Assembly: GCA_002319815.1 (NCBI GenBank)
Contig: DCFR01000032.1
Location: 1 to 21,662 of the forward strand
Source: Megamonas sp. UBA1799
Lineage (GTDB): Bacteria; Bacillota; Negativicutes; Selenomonadales; Selenomonadaceae
Direction of reading: 5' to 3'
Length of the DNA: 21,662 bases
The notes under the pieces were generated by a model. It saw only the letters and a list, made by a program, of their open reading frames with translations, ran no database searches and had not been told where the DNA came from. Both the position numbers and the translations under genes were made by a program. Of this stretch, positions 1-7,173 are shown piece after piece (position 1 is the first letter of the stretch; every line of letters starts with the position of its first letter).

Positions 1-78
1 GGCCCGGTAGTTCAGTTGGTTTAGAATGCCGCCCTGTCACGGCGGAGATCATGGGTTCAAGTCCCATTCGGGTCGCCA
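1..78 (+). tRNA. tRNA-Asp (GTC)
   Basis: A complete cloverleaf can be folded. The acceptor arm GGCCCGG pairs with the 3' strand ending in discriminator G75, and CCA (76-78) is encoded. The anticodon stem is GCCGC/GCGGC with loop CTGTCAC, giving anticodon GTC (Asp). The T-loop is GTTCAAGTC. It is the first gene of a four-tRNA cluster that probably extends upstream of the window, and no promoter is visible here. Confidence 0.97.
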
Positions 79-88
79 TTGTATTTTT

Positions 89-163
89 GCGGAAGTAGCT
101 CAGTGGTAGAGCACCACCTTGCCAAGGTGGGGGTCGCGGGTCCGAGTCCCGTTTTCCGCTCCA
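89..163 (+). tRNA. tRNA-Gly (GCC)
   Basis: The acceptor GCGGAAG pairs with the 3' strand TTTTCCGC and CCA is encoded at 161-163. The anticodon stem CCACC/GGTGG encloses TTGCCAA, giving anticodon GCC (Gly). It lies ten bases after tRNA-Asp and three bases before tRNA-Cys, so it is surely processed from a common precursor. Confidence 0.97.
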
Positions 164-166
164 AGC

Positions 167-241
167 GGCGACATAGCCAAGTGGTAAGGCCGGGGTCTGC
201 AAAACCCCTATTCCCCAGTTCGACTCTGGGTGTCGCCTCCA
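167..241 (+). tRNA. tRNA-Cys (GCA), copy 1
   Basis: The acceptor GGCGACA pairs perfectly with TGTCGCC, discriminator is T238, and CCA is encoded at 239-241. The anticodon loop CTGCAAA gives anticodon GCA (Cys). It starts three bases after tRNA-Gly. The 75-nt gene is identical to the copy at 289-363. Confidence 0.97.
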
Positions 242-288
242 ATTAAATAATCGGCAGGAGCGCTTTTACAGATGCTTTTGCTTTGTAC

Positions 289-363
289 GGCGACATAGCC
301 AAGTGGTAAGGCCGGGGTCTGCAAAACCCCTATTCCCCAGTTCGACTCTGGGTGTCGCCTCCA
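289..363 (+). tRNA. tRNA-Cys (GCA), copy 2
   Basis: This 75-nt gene is base-for-base identical to the tRNA-Cys at 167-241, including the encoded CCA. A 47-nt spacer separates the two. It is the last gene of the cluster, and the terminator at 373-400 follows directly. Confidence 0.97.
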
Positions 364-372
364 AGATGAATC

Positions 373-400
373 AGCCCGGATCGAGCATCCGGGCTTTTGT
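373..400 (+). terminator. Intrinsic terminator of the tRNA cluster
   Basis: A perfect 9-bp stem AGCCCGGAT (373-381) / ATCCGGGCT (387-395) with loop CGAGC is followed by TTTTGTGTT. It ends the tRNA operon and overlaps the upstream candidate murI starts, which argues that murI begins further downstream at 424. Confidence 0.9.
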
Positions 401-423
401 GTTATATGAAAGGAAATGAATGT

Positions 424-1200
424 ATGGATAATAATCGGCCGATCGGTGTTTTTGACTCCGGGCTGGGCGGCATCAGCGTTTTGCGGGAAATTGCCGCGTT
501 GCTGCCCAACGAAAATTATATTTATTATGGCGATTCGGCAAATGCGCCTTATGGCGGCCGGAGCACAGAAGAAATTGAGCGCTTGACGGAAACGGCTTTT
601 GAGATATTAATCGCGCAAAAAGTCAAGGCCGTCGTGATTGCCTGCAATACGGCTTCCAGTGCAGCCGGCGCATACCTGCGGCGTAAATATCCTGAGCTGC
701 CCATCATCGCGATTGAGCCGGCGTTAAAACCGGCTGTTTTGAAAAATCCGCACGGTACGGTTGCCGTCATGGCCACAGAAGCTACCTTGCGGGAGAGCAA
801 ATTTGCCCGCCTTATGGAATCTTACCGCGAACAGGCGGAAATTCTGAAACTGCCCTGCCCCGGATTGCCGGAATTTGTCGAACGTGGAGAGCTTGCTTCC
901 GACAACCTGAAGGCTTTTTTGCAGGAGCGGTTTTCTGTGCTGCAGGGAAAGAAACTCAATGCCATTGTACTGGGATGTACGCATTATCCTTTTGTCCGTC
1001 CGATGATACAGGAAGTCGCCGGCAGCAGCATACAGATTTTTGACGGCGCGGCCGGCACGGCGCGGCAGCTGAAACGTCGCCTGGCTATGGGCGGACTTTT
1101 GCGCGATTGTACGGCTGTGCCCAGCGCCCTCATTGATTGGCAAAACAGTAGCCCGGATGTTAAAATGATACAGCTTTCTCGTCAGTTATTTGCGGATTAA
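424..1200 (+). CDS. murI: Glutamate racemase
   Basis: This cytoplasmic, cofactor-independent racemase converts L-glutamate to D-glutamate for peptidoglycan precursors (used by MurD). The 258-residue product has the normal family length. FDSGLGG carries the first catalytic aspartate (D11), YYGDSANAPYGG follows, and the two catalytic cysteines are in ACNTAS (C74) and LGCTHYPF (C185). The start is ATG 424, with an AAAGGA ribosome site about 9 nt upstream. In-frame ATGs at 397 and 406 lie in the terminator tail or lack a ribosome site. The gene is monocistronic by context: the tRNA terminator precedes it and a separate promoter follows. I saw no clear promoter of its own, so part of its expression may come from read-through of the tRNA terminator. 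Confidence 0.97.
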   Translation: MDNNRPIGVFDSGLGGISVLREIAALLPNENYIYYGDSANAPYGGRSTEEIERLTETAFEILIAQKVKAVVIACNTASSAAGAYLRRKYPELPIIAIEPALKPAVLKNPHGTVAVMATEATLRESKFARLMESYREQAEILKLPCPGLPEFVERGELASDNLKAFLQERFSVLQGKKLNAIVLGCTHYPFVRPMIQEVAGSSIQIFDGAAGTARQLKRRLAMGGLLRDCTAVPSALIDWQNSSPDVKMIQLSRQLFAD

Positions 1201-1258
1201 GGACGATATCTTCTTTCATTTCACTTGCTTTTATATAAAAAGTTTTCAAAAAATTTGT

Positions 1259-1287
1259 TTGACATCTGTTATTTATCAAGCTATAAT
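1259..1287 (+). promoter_or_regulatory. Consensus sigma-A promoter of the malic enzyme gene
   Basis: A perfect -35 TTGACA (1259-1264), a 17-bp spacer and a perfect -10 TATAAT (1282-1287) predict a transcription start near 1294. This leaves an A-rich leader of about 90 nt before the malic enzyme start. The leader can form only weak short stems (for example TAATA/TATTA), and no known riboswitch is recognised. Confidence 0.9.
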
Positions 1288-1383
1288 ATGAAAATAAGTA
1301 ACACTAATAAAAGGTATTAATTCAAAAAAAGCAAAAAAGTGTAACATTTTAGATTGGATAGTCGAAAGGATAAGGTGGTAATG

Positions 1384-2637
1384 ATGGATTTAAATGAAGA
1401 AGCTTTGCAGCTCCACAGGCTGCATAATGGAAAATTGGCAACGATCCCTAAAGTGAAATTGGAAAATGCGCATGATCTTAGCGTTCTTTATACGCCGGGC
1501 GTAGCTGAGCCATGCCGGGAAATTCACAAGGAAAAGGATCTGTCCTTTGAACTTACCTGCCGCGGCAATATGGTAGCGGTAGTAACAGATGGCACCCGGG
1601 TGCTGGGGCTGGGGAATATTGGTCCGGAAGCCGGCCTGCCGGTCATGGAAGGCAAGTCTATTCTGTACAAGGTGTTTGGCGATGTAGATGCGGTTCCTAT
1701 TTGTCTTGATGTGACGGATAAAGATAAGTTTATTGAAACGGTGCGTTACTTGCAGCCGAATTTTGCCGGCATTAATCTGGAAGATATTGAGTCGCCGAAA
1801 TGCTATGATATCGAAGATGCATTGAAAGCCAAGATGGATATTCCGGTATTCCACGATGATCAGCATGGTACGGCCATTGCCTGTGCGGCAACAGTATTGG
1901 GGGCTTTGCGCCTGGTTAAAAAAGAACTGCCACAGGTTAAGATTGTCGTCAATGGAGCCGGAGCCGCCGGTACGGCGATTGTTGCTCTGCTTTTGAATAT
2001 GGGAGCGGCGAATGTCACGATGCTGAATTCCAAGGGAATGATGTACGAAGGCATGGATATGGGAAGAGTCAACCGGGTCCAGGCAGAGCTGCTGCACAAA
2101 ACGAACAAGCAGAAACTGCAGGGTGGTCTGGCTGTGGCTGCTGCTGGTGCTGATATTTTGATCGGTGTTTCCAAAGCAGGGGTATTCACACCGGAAATTA
2201 TCCGCAGCATGGCGCCTGACGCCGTGGTGCTGGCATTGGCGAATCCGGTTCCGGAAACCAGTTATGATGCGGCGAAGGCTGCTGGCGCACGTGTTGTAGG
2301 CACCGGCCGTTCCGATGCGCCAAATCAGGTGAACAATGTATCGGTATTCCCGGGACTGTTCCGCGGTGCTATTGATGTCCGGGCCCGTCAGATCAACGAA
2401 GAGATGAAAAAGGCAGCTACGTACGCTATTGCCAATTTAGTTCCGGATGAGGAATTGCGTGAGGATCATGTGATTCCGTCCGTATTTGATCCCAAAGTTG
2501 CGCCTGCCGTTGCGGCAGCTGTGGCTAAAGCCGCTATGGAAACCGGCGTTGCCCGGGTTCAGGTGGATCCGGAAGAGGTTCGTAAAAATACGGCCGCACG
2601 TACGCAGCAGGTTCGCGACTTGATGCAGAAAATTTAA
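1384..2637 (+). CDS. NAD(P)-dependent malic enzyme (oxaloacetate-decarboxylating)
   Basis: The cytoplasmic enzyme converts malate to pyruvate and CO2 while reducing NAD or NADP. The product is about 418 residues, the short bacterial form without a C-terminal phosphotransacetylase domain. Visible motifs are LYTPGVAEPC with the catalytic tyrosine (Y36), MEGKSIL with the catalytic lysine (K91), NLEDIESP and FHDDQHGTA for metal and substrate, the nucleotide-binding loop NGAGAAGTA, ALANPVPE, and GRSDAPNQVNN. The ribosome site TAAGGTGG (1371-1378) has better spacing to ATG 1384 than to ATG 1381; a TTG at 1354 has no ribosome site. The gene is a single transcription unit between a consensus promoter and a strong terminator. 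Cofactor preference cannot be told from the sequence by eye. Confidence 0.96.
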   Translation: MDLNEEALQLHRLHNGKLATIPKVKLENAHDLSVLYTPGVAEPCREIHKEKDLSFELTCRGNMVAVVTDGTRVLGLGNIGPEAGLPVMEGKSILYKVFGDVDAVPICLDVTDKDKFIETVRYLQPNFAGINLEDIESPKCYDIEDALKAKMDIPVFHDDQHGTAIACAATVLGALRLVKKELPQVKIVVNGAGAAGTAIVALLLNMGAANVTMLNSKGMMYEGMDMGRVNRVQAELLHKTNKQKLQGGLAVAAAGADILIGVSKAGVFTPEIIRSMAPDAVVLALANPVPETSYDAAKAAGARVVGTGRSDAPNQVNNVSVFPGLFRGAIDVRARQINEEMKKAATYAIANLVPDEELREDHVIPSVFDPKVAPAVAAAVAKAAMETGVARVQVDPEEVRKNTAARTQQVRDLMQKI

Positions 2638-2653
2638 CAGATAGTGTTTTCTA

Positions 2654-2692
2654 ATATTGCAGTCGGTTTTTTACCGGCTGCAATATTTTTTG
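2654..2692 (+). terminator. Intrinsic terminator of the malic enzyme gene
   Basis: A stem of about 13 bp is formed by 2654-2666 and 2674-2686 (core TTGCAG / CTGCAA, with one G·T pair), with a T-rich loop and the tract ATTTTTTG. Its T-tail runs into the candidate BirA half-site of bioY. Confidence 0.9.
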
Positions 2693-2721
2693 TTAACTAA
2701 AAAAAGCATCCGAGTTGACTG
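2690..2721 (+). promoter_or_regulatory. Candidate BirA (biotin repressor) operator upstream of bioY
   Basis: The left half-site TTGTTAAC (2690-2697) matches the Firmicutes BirA half-site. After 16 nt the right half GTTGACTG (2714-2721) matches the expected GTTAACAA at 5 of 8 positions. The right half covers the -35 box of the bioY promoter, so bound BirA-biotinyl-AMP would block RNA polymerase. No birA gene is in the window; the assignment rests on half-site spacing, promoter overlap and the identity of the downstream gene. Confidence 0.55.
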
Positions 2722-2743
2722 TTCGCAGCAGATTGCATATAAT
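2715..2743 (+). promoter_or_regulatory. Sigma-A promoter of bioY
   Basis: The -35 TTGACT (2715-2720), a 17-bp spacer and the perfect -10 TATAAT (2738-2743) predict a start near 2750, about 24 nt before the bioY ATG. Confidence 0.85.
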
Positions 2744-2773
2744 ATAGTAGTGATAAGGGAGTTGGATGCTGAT

Positions 2774-3328
2774 ATGGAACAGGGCAACAAAAATATTTTT
2801 GATGTGCATAGCCTGACGAAAATGGCAATTTGTGTGGCATTGCTTTGCATTTCGGCGTATATATCTTTTCCGCTGCCATTTGCATCCGCAATGGTTACAG
2901 CACTTACCATAGCCATGAATCTGACGGCTTTCATTCTGACGCCGCGTCAGGTTTTAGTGGTTATGCTGATGTATACGGCGATTGGCGCGGCTGGTTTGCC
3001 GGTCTTTGTCGGCGGCGCAGCAGGAATTGGTGAGATTTTCGGACCGCGGGGCGGTTTTTTAATCGCGTTTATTATGGCGTATCCGCTGGTTAGTCTTTTT
3101 AAGGGACGTTCGATTTCTTTTAAACGTTACAGTTTGGCGGCGGTATTGATTGGCATTCCGTTGACGTATATCGGCGGAACAGCTTCTTTAATGTGGTTCA
3201 TGCATCTGAGTTTGATGCAGGCGTTGCTGGCAGCTGTTTTACCTTTTATTCCCGGCGATGTAATCAAAGCGTTGCTGGCGGCATGGCTGGGCGTGCGGCT
3301 AAATAAATTTTTTGTAGAACAAATTTAA
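2774..3328 (+). CDS. bioY: BioY biotin transporter (ECF S-component)
   Basis: BioY is the membrane substrate-binding subunit for biotin uptake, working with the shared ECF energizing module EcfA/EcfA'/EcfT, which is not encoded here. The 184-residue protein is almost entirely hydrophobic, with about six membrane segments. It has the family signature around residues 70-95: GLPVFVGGAAG followed by FGPRGGFLIAF. ATG 2774 is chosen because translation from further upstream would start before the promoter. The AAGGGAG ribosome site (2755-2761) is 12 nt away, somewhat long. The gene is monocistronic, with its own promoter and the terminator at 3370. Regulation by biotin through BirA is likely from the operator candidate at 2690-2721. 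Confidence 0.93.
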   Translation: MEQGNKNIFDVHSLTKMAICVALLCISAYISFPLPFASAMVTALTIAMNLTAFILTPRQVLVVMLMYTAIGAAGLPVFVGGAAGIGEIFGPRGGFLIAFIMAYPLVSLFKGRSISFKRYSLAAVLIGIPLTYIGGTASLMWFMHLSLMQALLAAVLPFIPGDVIKALLAAWLGVRLNKFFVEQI

Positions 3329-3369
3329 CTGAGACCAGCACATAATAGAAAAAAGTATTTCAGACAGCA

Positions 3370-3399
3370 GGCAGGAGGAAGATTCCTGCCTTTTGTGTT
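3370..3399 (+). terminator. Intrinsic terminator of bioY
   Basis: The 7-bp stem GGCAGGA (3370-3376) / TCCTGCC (3384-3390) has a 7-nt loop and is followed by TTTTGTGTT. The T-tail is shared with the extended -10 box of the next operon. Confidence 0.8.
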
Positions 3400-3404
3400 A
3401 TAAT
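3396..3404 (+). promoter_or_regulatory. Extended -10 promoter of the DUF3783-ABC-comFB operon
   Basis: TGTTATAAT forms an extended -10 (TGn plus a perfect TATAAT at 3399-3404). No recognisable -35 lies 16-18 bp upstream, which is usual for extended -10 promoters. The predicted start near 3411 leaves a leader of about 50 nt before the TTG start at 3461. It overlaps the tail of the bioY terminator. Confidence 0.6.
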
Positions 3405-3460
3405 GGATACCAGATGTTTTCTTTTATGAATCTGAATTATAATTTTGAGGTGAGTTAGGA

Positions 3461-3874
3461 TTGGCGCGTAGTTTGCGGGAGAAAGTACTTTTGTATCATT
3501 TTCAGGATTCTAATCGGGAGGAACAAATCAGGCAGACGCTGCATGCCTTGCAAATACCGGTTCAAGTATTGCCGGATGATGCCTGGGCACAAAAAATAGG
3601 GTATCTTTTGGGGCTTAAGGGGTTTCAGCTACAGGATATGGCCGGCGATGGTTTTTCCTTTCCCCATGAAGTCATGTTGCTGCACAATATCAAGAATAAG
3701 CGGCTGGATCAAGTGCTGCGGGCATTTCATGAGGCGCATATTGCGCCGATACGTTATAAAGCAGTGGTGACGCCGTTCAATACTTTGTGGACCTTGCGGC
3801 GTCTGTGCGAAACCATGCAAAAAGAGCATGCAGCGATGGCAATGCGGGAGGCGAAAAATGAAAGCAACCAATGA
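3461..3874 (+). CDS. DUF3783 family protein
   Basis: The 137-residue soluble protein has no known biochemical function. It resembles the DUF3783 family: an N-terminal strand (LLYHF), a central predicted binding segment GYLLGLKGFQ (about residues 47-56), then a helix-strand unit ending IRYKAVVTPFNTLWTL (about residues 97-112), which is the most family-like stretch. Translation probably starts at TTG 3461, with ribosome site GAGGTGA (3447-3453) 7 nt upstream. It is the first gene of the operon and overlaps the next gene by 17 nt, so the two are likely translationally coupled. Family assignment is from memory of the consensus; the function is unknown. Confidence 0.8.
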   Translation: MARSLREKVLLYHFQDSNREEQIRQTLHALQIPVQVLPDDAWAQKIGYLLGLKGFQLQDMAGDGFSFPHEVMLLHNIKNKRLDQVLRAFHEAHIAPIRYKAVVTPFNTLWTLRRLCETMQKEHAAMAMREAKNESNQ

Positions 3875-4655
3875 TCCGTCTTCATCCGTGCCGCAGACAA
3901 CGCAGAGTATGCCGCCATTGGACCGCACGGAGATTATGCTTCCCGCGGCTTCGGCGGATCGAAAAGCGGTTCGCGAACTGGATCCGCTGGGGAAAGAGCA
4001 TCAGACGGTTCCTCCGGTTACTGTGGCTTCAAAACATCACCGCCGCAAGAAATATGCGGTTCTTTTCAGTGTGTTTGCAGCGGCGTTGCTGTGCGGTTTC
4101 CTTTTGGCTGGTTATTATCATGATAGGCAGCAACTGACAGAAAATGACCGTCTGCAGCAGGAACAGTCGCTGACACAGCGGGAAGCTGCGTTAAAAGAAC
4201 AAAAAACGTCTTTGCTGGCGCAGCGTGCCCAGCTGGAACAGGAAAAGAAAAATTTGGAGCAGCGGCAGCGGGATCTGCAGGCACAAGCCGATCGGGCGCA
4301 GGGGAAAAATGATCAGCTTCAGGCAGAGGCTAAATCCGGTTCAGCTGTTGGTAAATTATGGGATAAAGTTACGGGTAAAGAAAAGGAACGACAACAGGAC
4401 CAGAAGGACAATGCGGAACAGGGGGGCGAGGCAGCAAAAGCAGCGGCAGCTGTGGGCGATTCCATTGATCAGGCGCAAACCATGCTCAATGATGTGGACC
4501 ATCATTTACAGGACTTGAATGCCGTGCATACGCAGGTGACAGAAATGAAACAGGCGGCCGCTTCGGCATATGCCGATCATGCCGATATTCTGGATCAGGC
4601 TGCGTATTATGTTTCGCAGGGCGTAGCTGTCGTCAAGAATTTATTGACGAAATAA
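3858..4655 (+). CDS. Membrane-anchored coiled-coil protein of unknown function
   Basis: I do not recognise this 265-residue protein. It begins with a disordered Pro/Ser/Thr-rich cytoplasmic segment (residues 1-58), then the basic patch HHRRKK (60-65). One membrane helix (about 66-87, AVLFSVFAAALLCGFLLAG) follows, then a long Gln/Glu/Lys-rich coiled coil (about 88-165). A second helical, Ala-rich region fills the C-terminus. By the positive-inside rule the coiled coil faces outside. ATG 3858 is preceded by GGGAGG (3846-3851) at 6 nt and lies inside the end of the DUF3783 gene. Its place between DUF3783 and an ABC importer suggests a role at the envelope, but nothing more can be inferred. Confidence 0.8.
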   Translation: MKATNDPSSSVPQTTQSMPPLDRTEIMLPAASADRKAVRELDPLGKEHQTVPPVTVASKHHRRKKYAVLFSVFAAALLCGFLLAGYYHDRQQLTENDRLQQEQSLTQREAALKEQKTSLLAQRAQLEQEKKNLEQRQRDLQAQADRAQGKNDQLQAEAKSGSAVGKLWDKVTGKEKERQQDQKDNAEQGGEAAKAAAAVGDSIDQAQTMLNDVDHHLQDLNAVHTQVTEMKQAAASAYADHADILDQAAYYVSQGVAVVKNLLTK

Positions 4656-4683
4656 CCGGTGAATGTATAAGGAGGAATCAGTA

Positions 4684-5628
4684 TTGAGAAAAATCTTGCT
4701 CATGCTTTATTTGTGTATGTTCGTTGTTGCCGGATGCGGCAATCCAGCAGCCACCGGCAGTGAGAGTCCGGCCGCTGAAAAAACGCTCACGATTGGGACG
4801 ATGCCGGATATAGACTCGCTGCCTTTACTGATTGCCCAGGAAAAGGGTTTTTTTGCTGAGGAAGGGATAACGGTTCATTTACAGCCATTTAAGAGCGCTA
4901 TGGATCGCGATTCGGCCCTGCAAAGCGGGAATCTGGACGGGGCGGTTTCCGATATACTGGCGGTGGCGTTTGCCAAATCCGGCGGCTTTGATGTCCGGAT
5001 CACTTCTCTGACGGATGGCAGCTATAAGCTGATTGCGGGAAAATCGATGAATGGAGCGACCGTCCGCGATATGCAGGGGCAGGATATCGCGGTTTCTAAA
5101 AATACGATCATCGAATATGTAACGGATCAGATTCTGCATTCGCAAGGTATGACAGAGAACAGCGTCAATAAAGTCGTTATTCCGCAAATACCGACGCGGT
5201 TGGAAATGCTGCAGAATGGCAAGCTAGCGGCAGCTACGCTGCCTGAGCCGATGGCAAGCGTGGCTTTGTATAACGGCTGTTCGCTGCTGGCCGGTTCAGA
5301 TGATTTGGGAATTAATCCCGGCGTTATGATGTTTACGGCCAAAACAGTACAGGACAAGCAGGCTGCGCTCAAGGCGATGTATCGCGCTTATAATAAGGCA
5401 GTGGCTTATTTAAATCAAACGGATCGTGCGGATTATATCGATCTGGTGGTTGCTAAAGGCGGTTTTCCGCCGTTGGCAAAGGAAGCGCTGCAGCTGCCGC
5501 AGTATCATGAAGCCGCTTTACCCCGGGAAAGCGATGTAACGGATTGTATTGCCTGGCTGCAGAAGAAACAATTGATTTCGACCGGATACTCTTATCAGGA
5601 TCTGGTTGTAGATTTGCTGACCCCATGA
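4684..5628 (+). CDS. ABC transporter substrate-binding lipoprotein (NMT1/SsuA-like)
   Basis: This is the extracytoplasmic binding component of an importer whose ATPase and permease follow directly. It is about 314 residues: a short signal peptide with lipobox VAGC (lipidated C18 from the TTG start), then a periplasmic-binding fold. The stretch LTIGTMPDIDSLPLLIAQEK and the segment GLDGAVSDILAVAF-like region (LDGAVSDILAVAFAKSGG) are typical of the NMT1/TauA/SsuA group, which binds pyrimidine precursors, sulfonates, nitrate or similar small anions. The substrate here is unknown; no TPP riboswitch or sulfur gene is nearby. The TTG 4684 start is chosen because AAGGAGG (4669-4675) sits 8 nt upstream, whereas ATG 4663 lies upstream of that site. 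The stop codon overlaps the ATPase start as ATGA. Confidence 0.9.
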   Translation: MRKILLMLYLCMFVVAGCGNPAATGSESPAAEKTLTIGTMPDIDSLPLLIAQEKGFFAEEGITVHLQPFKSAMDRDSALQSGNLDGAVSDILAVAFAKSGGFDVRITSLTDGSYKLIAGKSMNGATVRDMQGQDIAVSKNTIIEYVTDQILHSQGMTENSVNKVVIPQIPTRLEMLQNGKLAAATLPEPMASVALYNGCSLLAGSDDLGINPGVMMFTAKTVQDKQAALKAMYRAYNKAVAYLNQTDRADYIDLVVAKGGFPPLAKEALQLPQYHEAALPRESDVTDCIAWLQKKQLISTGYSYQDLVVDLLTP

Positions 5629-6380
5629 TCAGCATTCGGGATTTGGCCGTAAAATATCAATCAAAATCAGGCGCTTTACTAGCTTTGTCCCATTTGAACC
5701 TGATGATTCCCACGGGGAGTATTTGTGCCGTGATTGGTCCTTCCGGGTGTGGGAAATCGACACTTTTAAAGATTGTAGCCGGCATTATTCAGGATTATTG
5801 CGGCGAGGTAACGCTGAATGGCCGTCTCATTGATCCCCGCCGCGACACCATTGGTTTTATTCCGCAAAACTATGGGTTGCTGCCCTGGGCTAATGTGGAA
5901 AATAACATCAGCCTGGGATTGAAAATAAAAGAGCCTCATAAAAAAGTCAACCCGGCGTCGGTTCGGGAAATCATGCAACATTTAAAGTTGACTGGTCTGG
6001 AGAAAAGATACCCGCGGGAATTGAGCGGCGGTCAGCAGCAGCGCGTGGGGCTGGCCCGTTCCTTTTTGTTGCGGCCGGATATCCTGTTGATGGATGAGCC
6101 GTTTTCGGCTTTGGATGCGATGACACGGGAAGAAATGCAGGATGTTTTTTTGACGCTCTGGCAGGAAACCGCCATTACGACAATTTTAGTGACGCACTAT
6201 GTGGAAGAAGCAGTTTATTTGGGGCAGCATATTGTGGTTTTAAGTGACGGGCCCGGACACGTGGATACTTTGATTGAAAATCCGCTTTTTGGCGGAAAGA
6301 ATATTCGGCAAACGCCAGAGTTTTTTTCCATGAGTCTGAAACTGCATAATCTGATACAAAAAGGCTGGCGGCAACAATGA
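5625..6380 (+). CDS. ABC transporter ATP-binding protein (SsuB/TauB-like)
   Basis: This 251-residue cytoplasmic ATPase drives the importer. All motifs are intact: Walker A GPSGCGKST (38-46), Q-loop Q81, signature LSGGQQQR (133-140), Walker B ILLMDEP (153-159), D-loop SALD (161-164) and the switch histidine in LVTHYVEEA. It starts at ATG 5625, overlapping the lipoprotein stop by 4 nt (ATGA), and ends in another ATGA overlap with the permease. Both junctions point to translational coupling. The family of nitrate/sulfonate/taurine-type ATPases fits the NMT1-like binding protein. Confidence 0.94.
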   Translation: MISIRDLAVKYQSKSGALLALSHLNLMIPTGSICAVIGPSGCGKSTLLKIVAGIIQDYCGEVTLNGRLIDPRRDTIGFIPQNYGLLPWANVENNISLGLKIKEPHKKVNPASVREIMQHLKLTGLEKRYPRELSGGQQQRVGLARSFLLRPDILLMDEPFSALDAMTREEMQDVFLTLWQETAITTILVTHYVEEAVYLGQHIVVLSDGPGHVDTLIENPLFGGKNIRQTPEFFSMSLKLHNLIQKGWRQQ

Positions 6381-7123
6381 GAAAAAAAATCTGGGAGGAA
6401 TATATTGCCGCGGCGGTGCTGCTGCTGTTGCTCTGGTGGCTCATCGCTGCGATCGCCAAAGTCCCGATCATACCTTCGCCGCTGAATGTCGCCATCTGCC
6501 TGCAAAATGTTTTTTTTCAGTCCATCGCCGTGCATTGCGTCTATAGTCTCTGGCGTATTTTAGCCGGCTTGACGCTGGCCGTTTTGGTTGGTTTTCCATT
6601 GGGCATTTTTATGGGGTATTTTGCGCGCGTCAATCGTTTCTTATCGCCGCTGGTCTATCTTACATACCCCATCCCAAAAATTGCGCTGCTGCCGATCCTA
6701 ATGCTTTTATGCGGTGTAGGCGAGACAGCAAAAATCCTAATGATTTTTTTGATCATTGTATTTCAGGTCATCATTGCCGTACGCGACGGTGTTCGTTCGA
6801 TACCGTCGGAAATTTATTATCCGTTTTATTCTTTGGGAGCATCCTTCGGACGCATTTTTTATTATGTGCTATGGCCTGCCTCGCTGCCTAACTTTATTAC
6901 AGCTATCCGGGTGGCATTGGCAACCGCAATTTCAGTGTTGTTTTTTACCGAAACCTATGGAACCCAATATGGTATGGGATATTTCATTATGGATGCCTGG
7001 CTGCGAGTCAGTTATCTGGAAATGTATGCCGGTATTGTCGTGTTGAGCCTGGTGGGCTTGCTTTTATTCGGGTTGTTGGATCGACTGGAAAGCATTGTCT
7101 GTGCATGGCAGCTGAAGGATTAA
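6377..7123 (+). CDS. ABC transporter permease (SsuC/TauC-like)
   Basis: This 248-residue inner-membrane protein has about six membrane segments and forms the import channel. The cytoplasmic EAA loop that docks to the ATPase is seen as SLGASFGRIFYYVLWPASLP (about residues 156-175). The N-terminus (IWEEYIAAAVLLLLLWWLIA) is the usual first helix. It begins in an ATGA overlap with the ATPase gene and completes a three-gene importer. The comFB-like gene lies 50 nt downstream. Confidence 0.93.
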   Translation: MRKKIWEEYIAAAVLLLLLWWLIAAIAKVPIIPSPLNVAICLQNVFFQSIAVHCVYSLWRILAGLTLAVLVGFPLGIFMGYFARVNRFLSPLVYLTYPIPKIALLPILMLLCGVGETAKILMIFLIIVFQVIIAVRDGVRSIPSEIYYPFYSLGASFGRIFYYVLWPASLPNFITAIRVALATAISVLFFTETYGTQYGMGYFIMDAWLRVSYLEMYAGIVVLSLVGLLLFGLLDRLESIVCAWQLKD

Positions 7124-7173
7124 TTCACTGCTTTTTACGGGGATAAACAAGAGGCAGAAAGGGTGTAATTTAA

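Noticed and set aside
724..1143. 139-codon minus-strand ORF inside murI
   Set aside because: It is antisense to a well-conserved gene, with no start signals or family resemblance.
1294..1383. Riboswitch in the malic enzyme leader
   Set aside because: The leader is A-rich with only short weak stems and no recognisable aptamer.
4684..7123. Assigning the ABC importer to a thiamine precursor or sulfonate
   Set aside because: The binding-protein family covers several substrates, and no riboswitch or pathway gene in the window decides between them.
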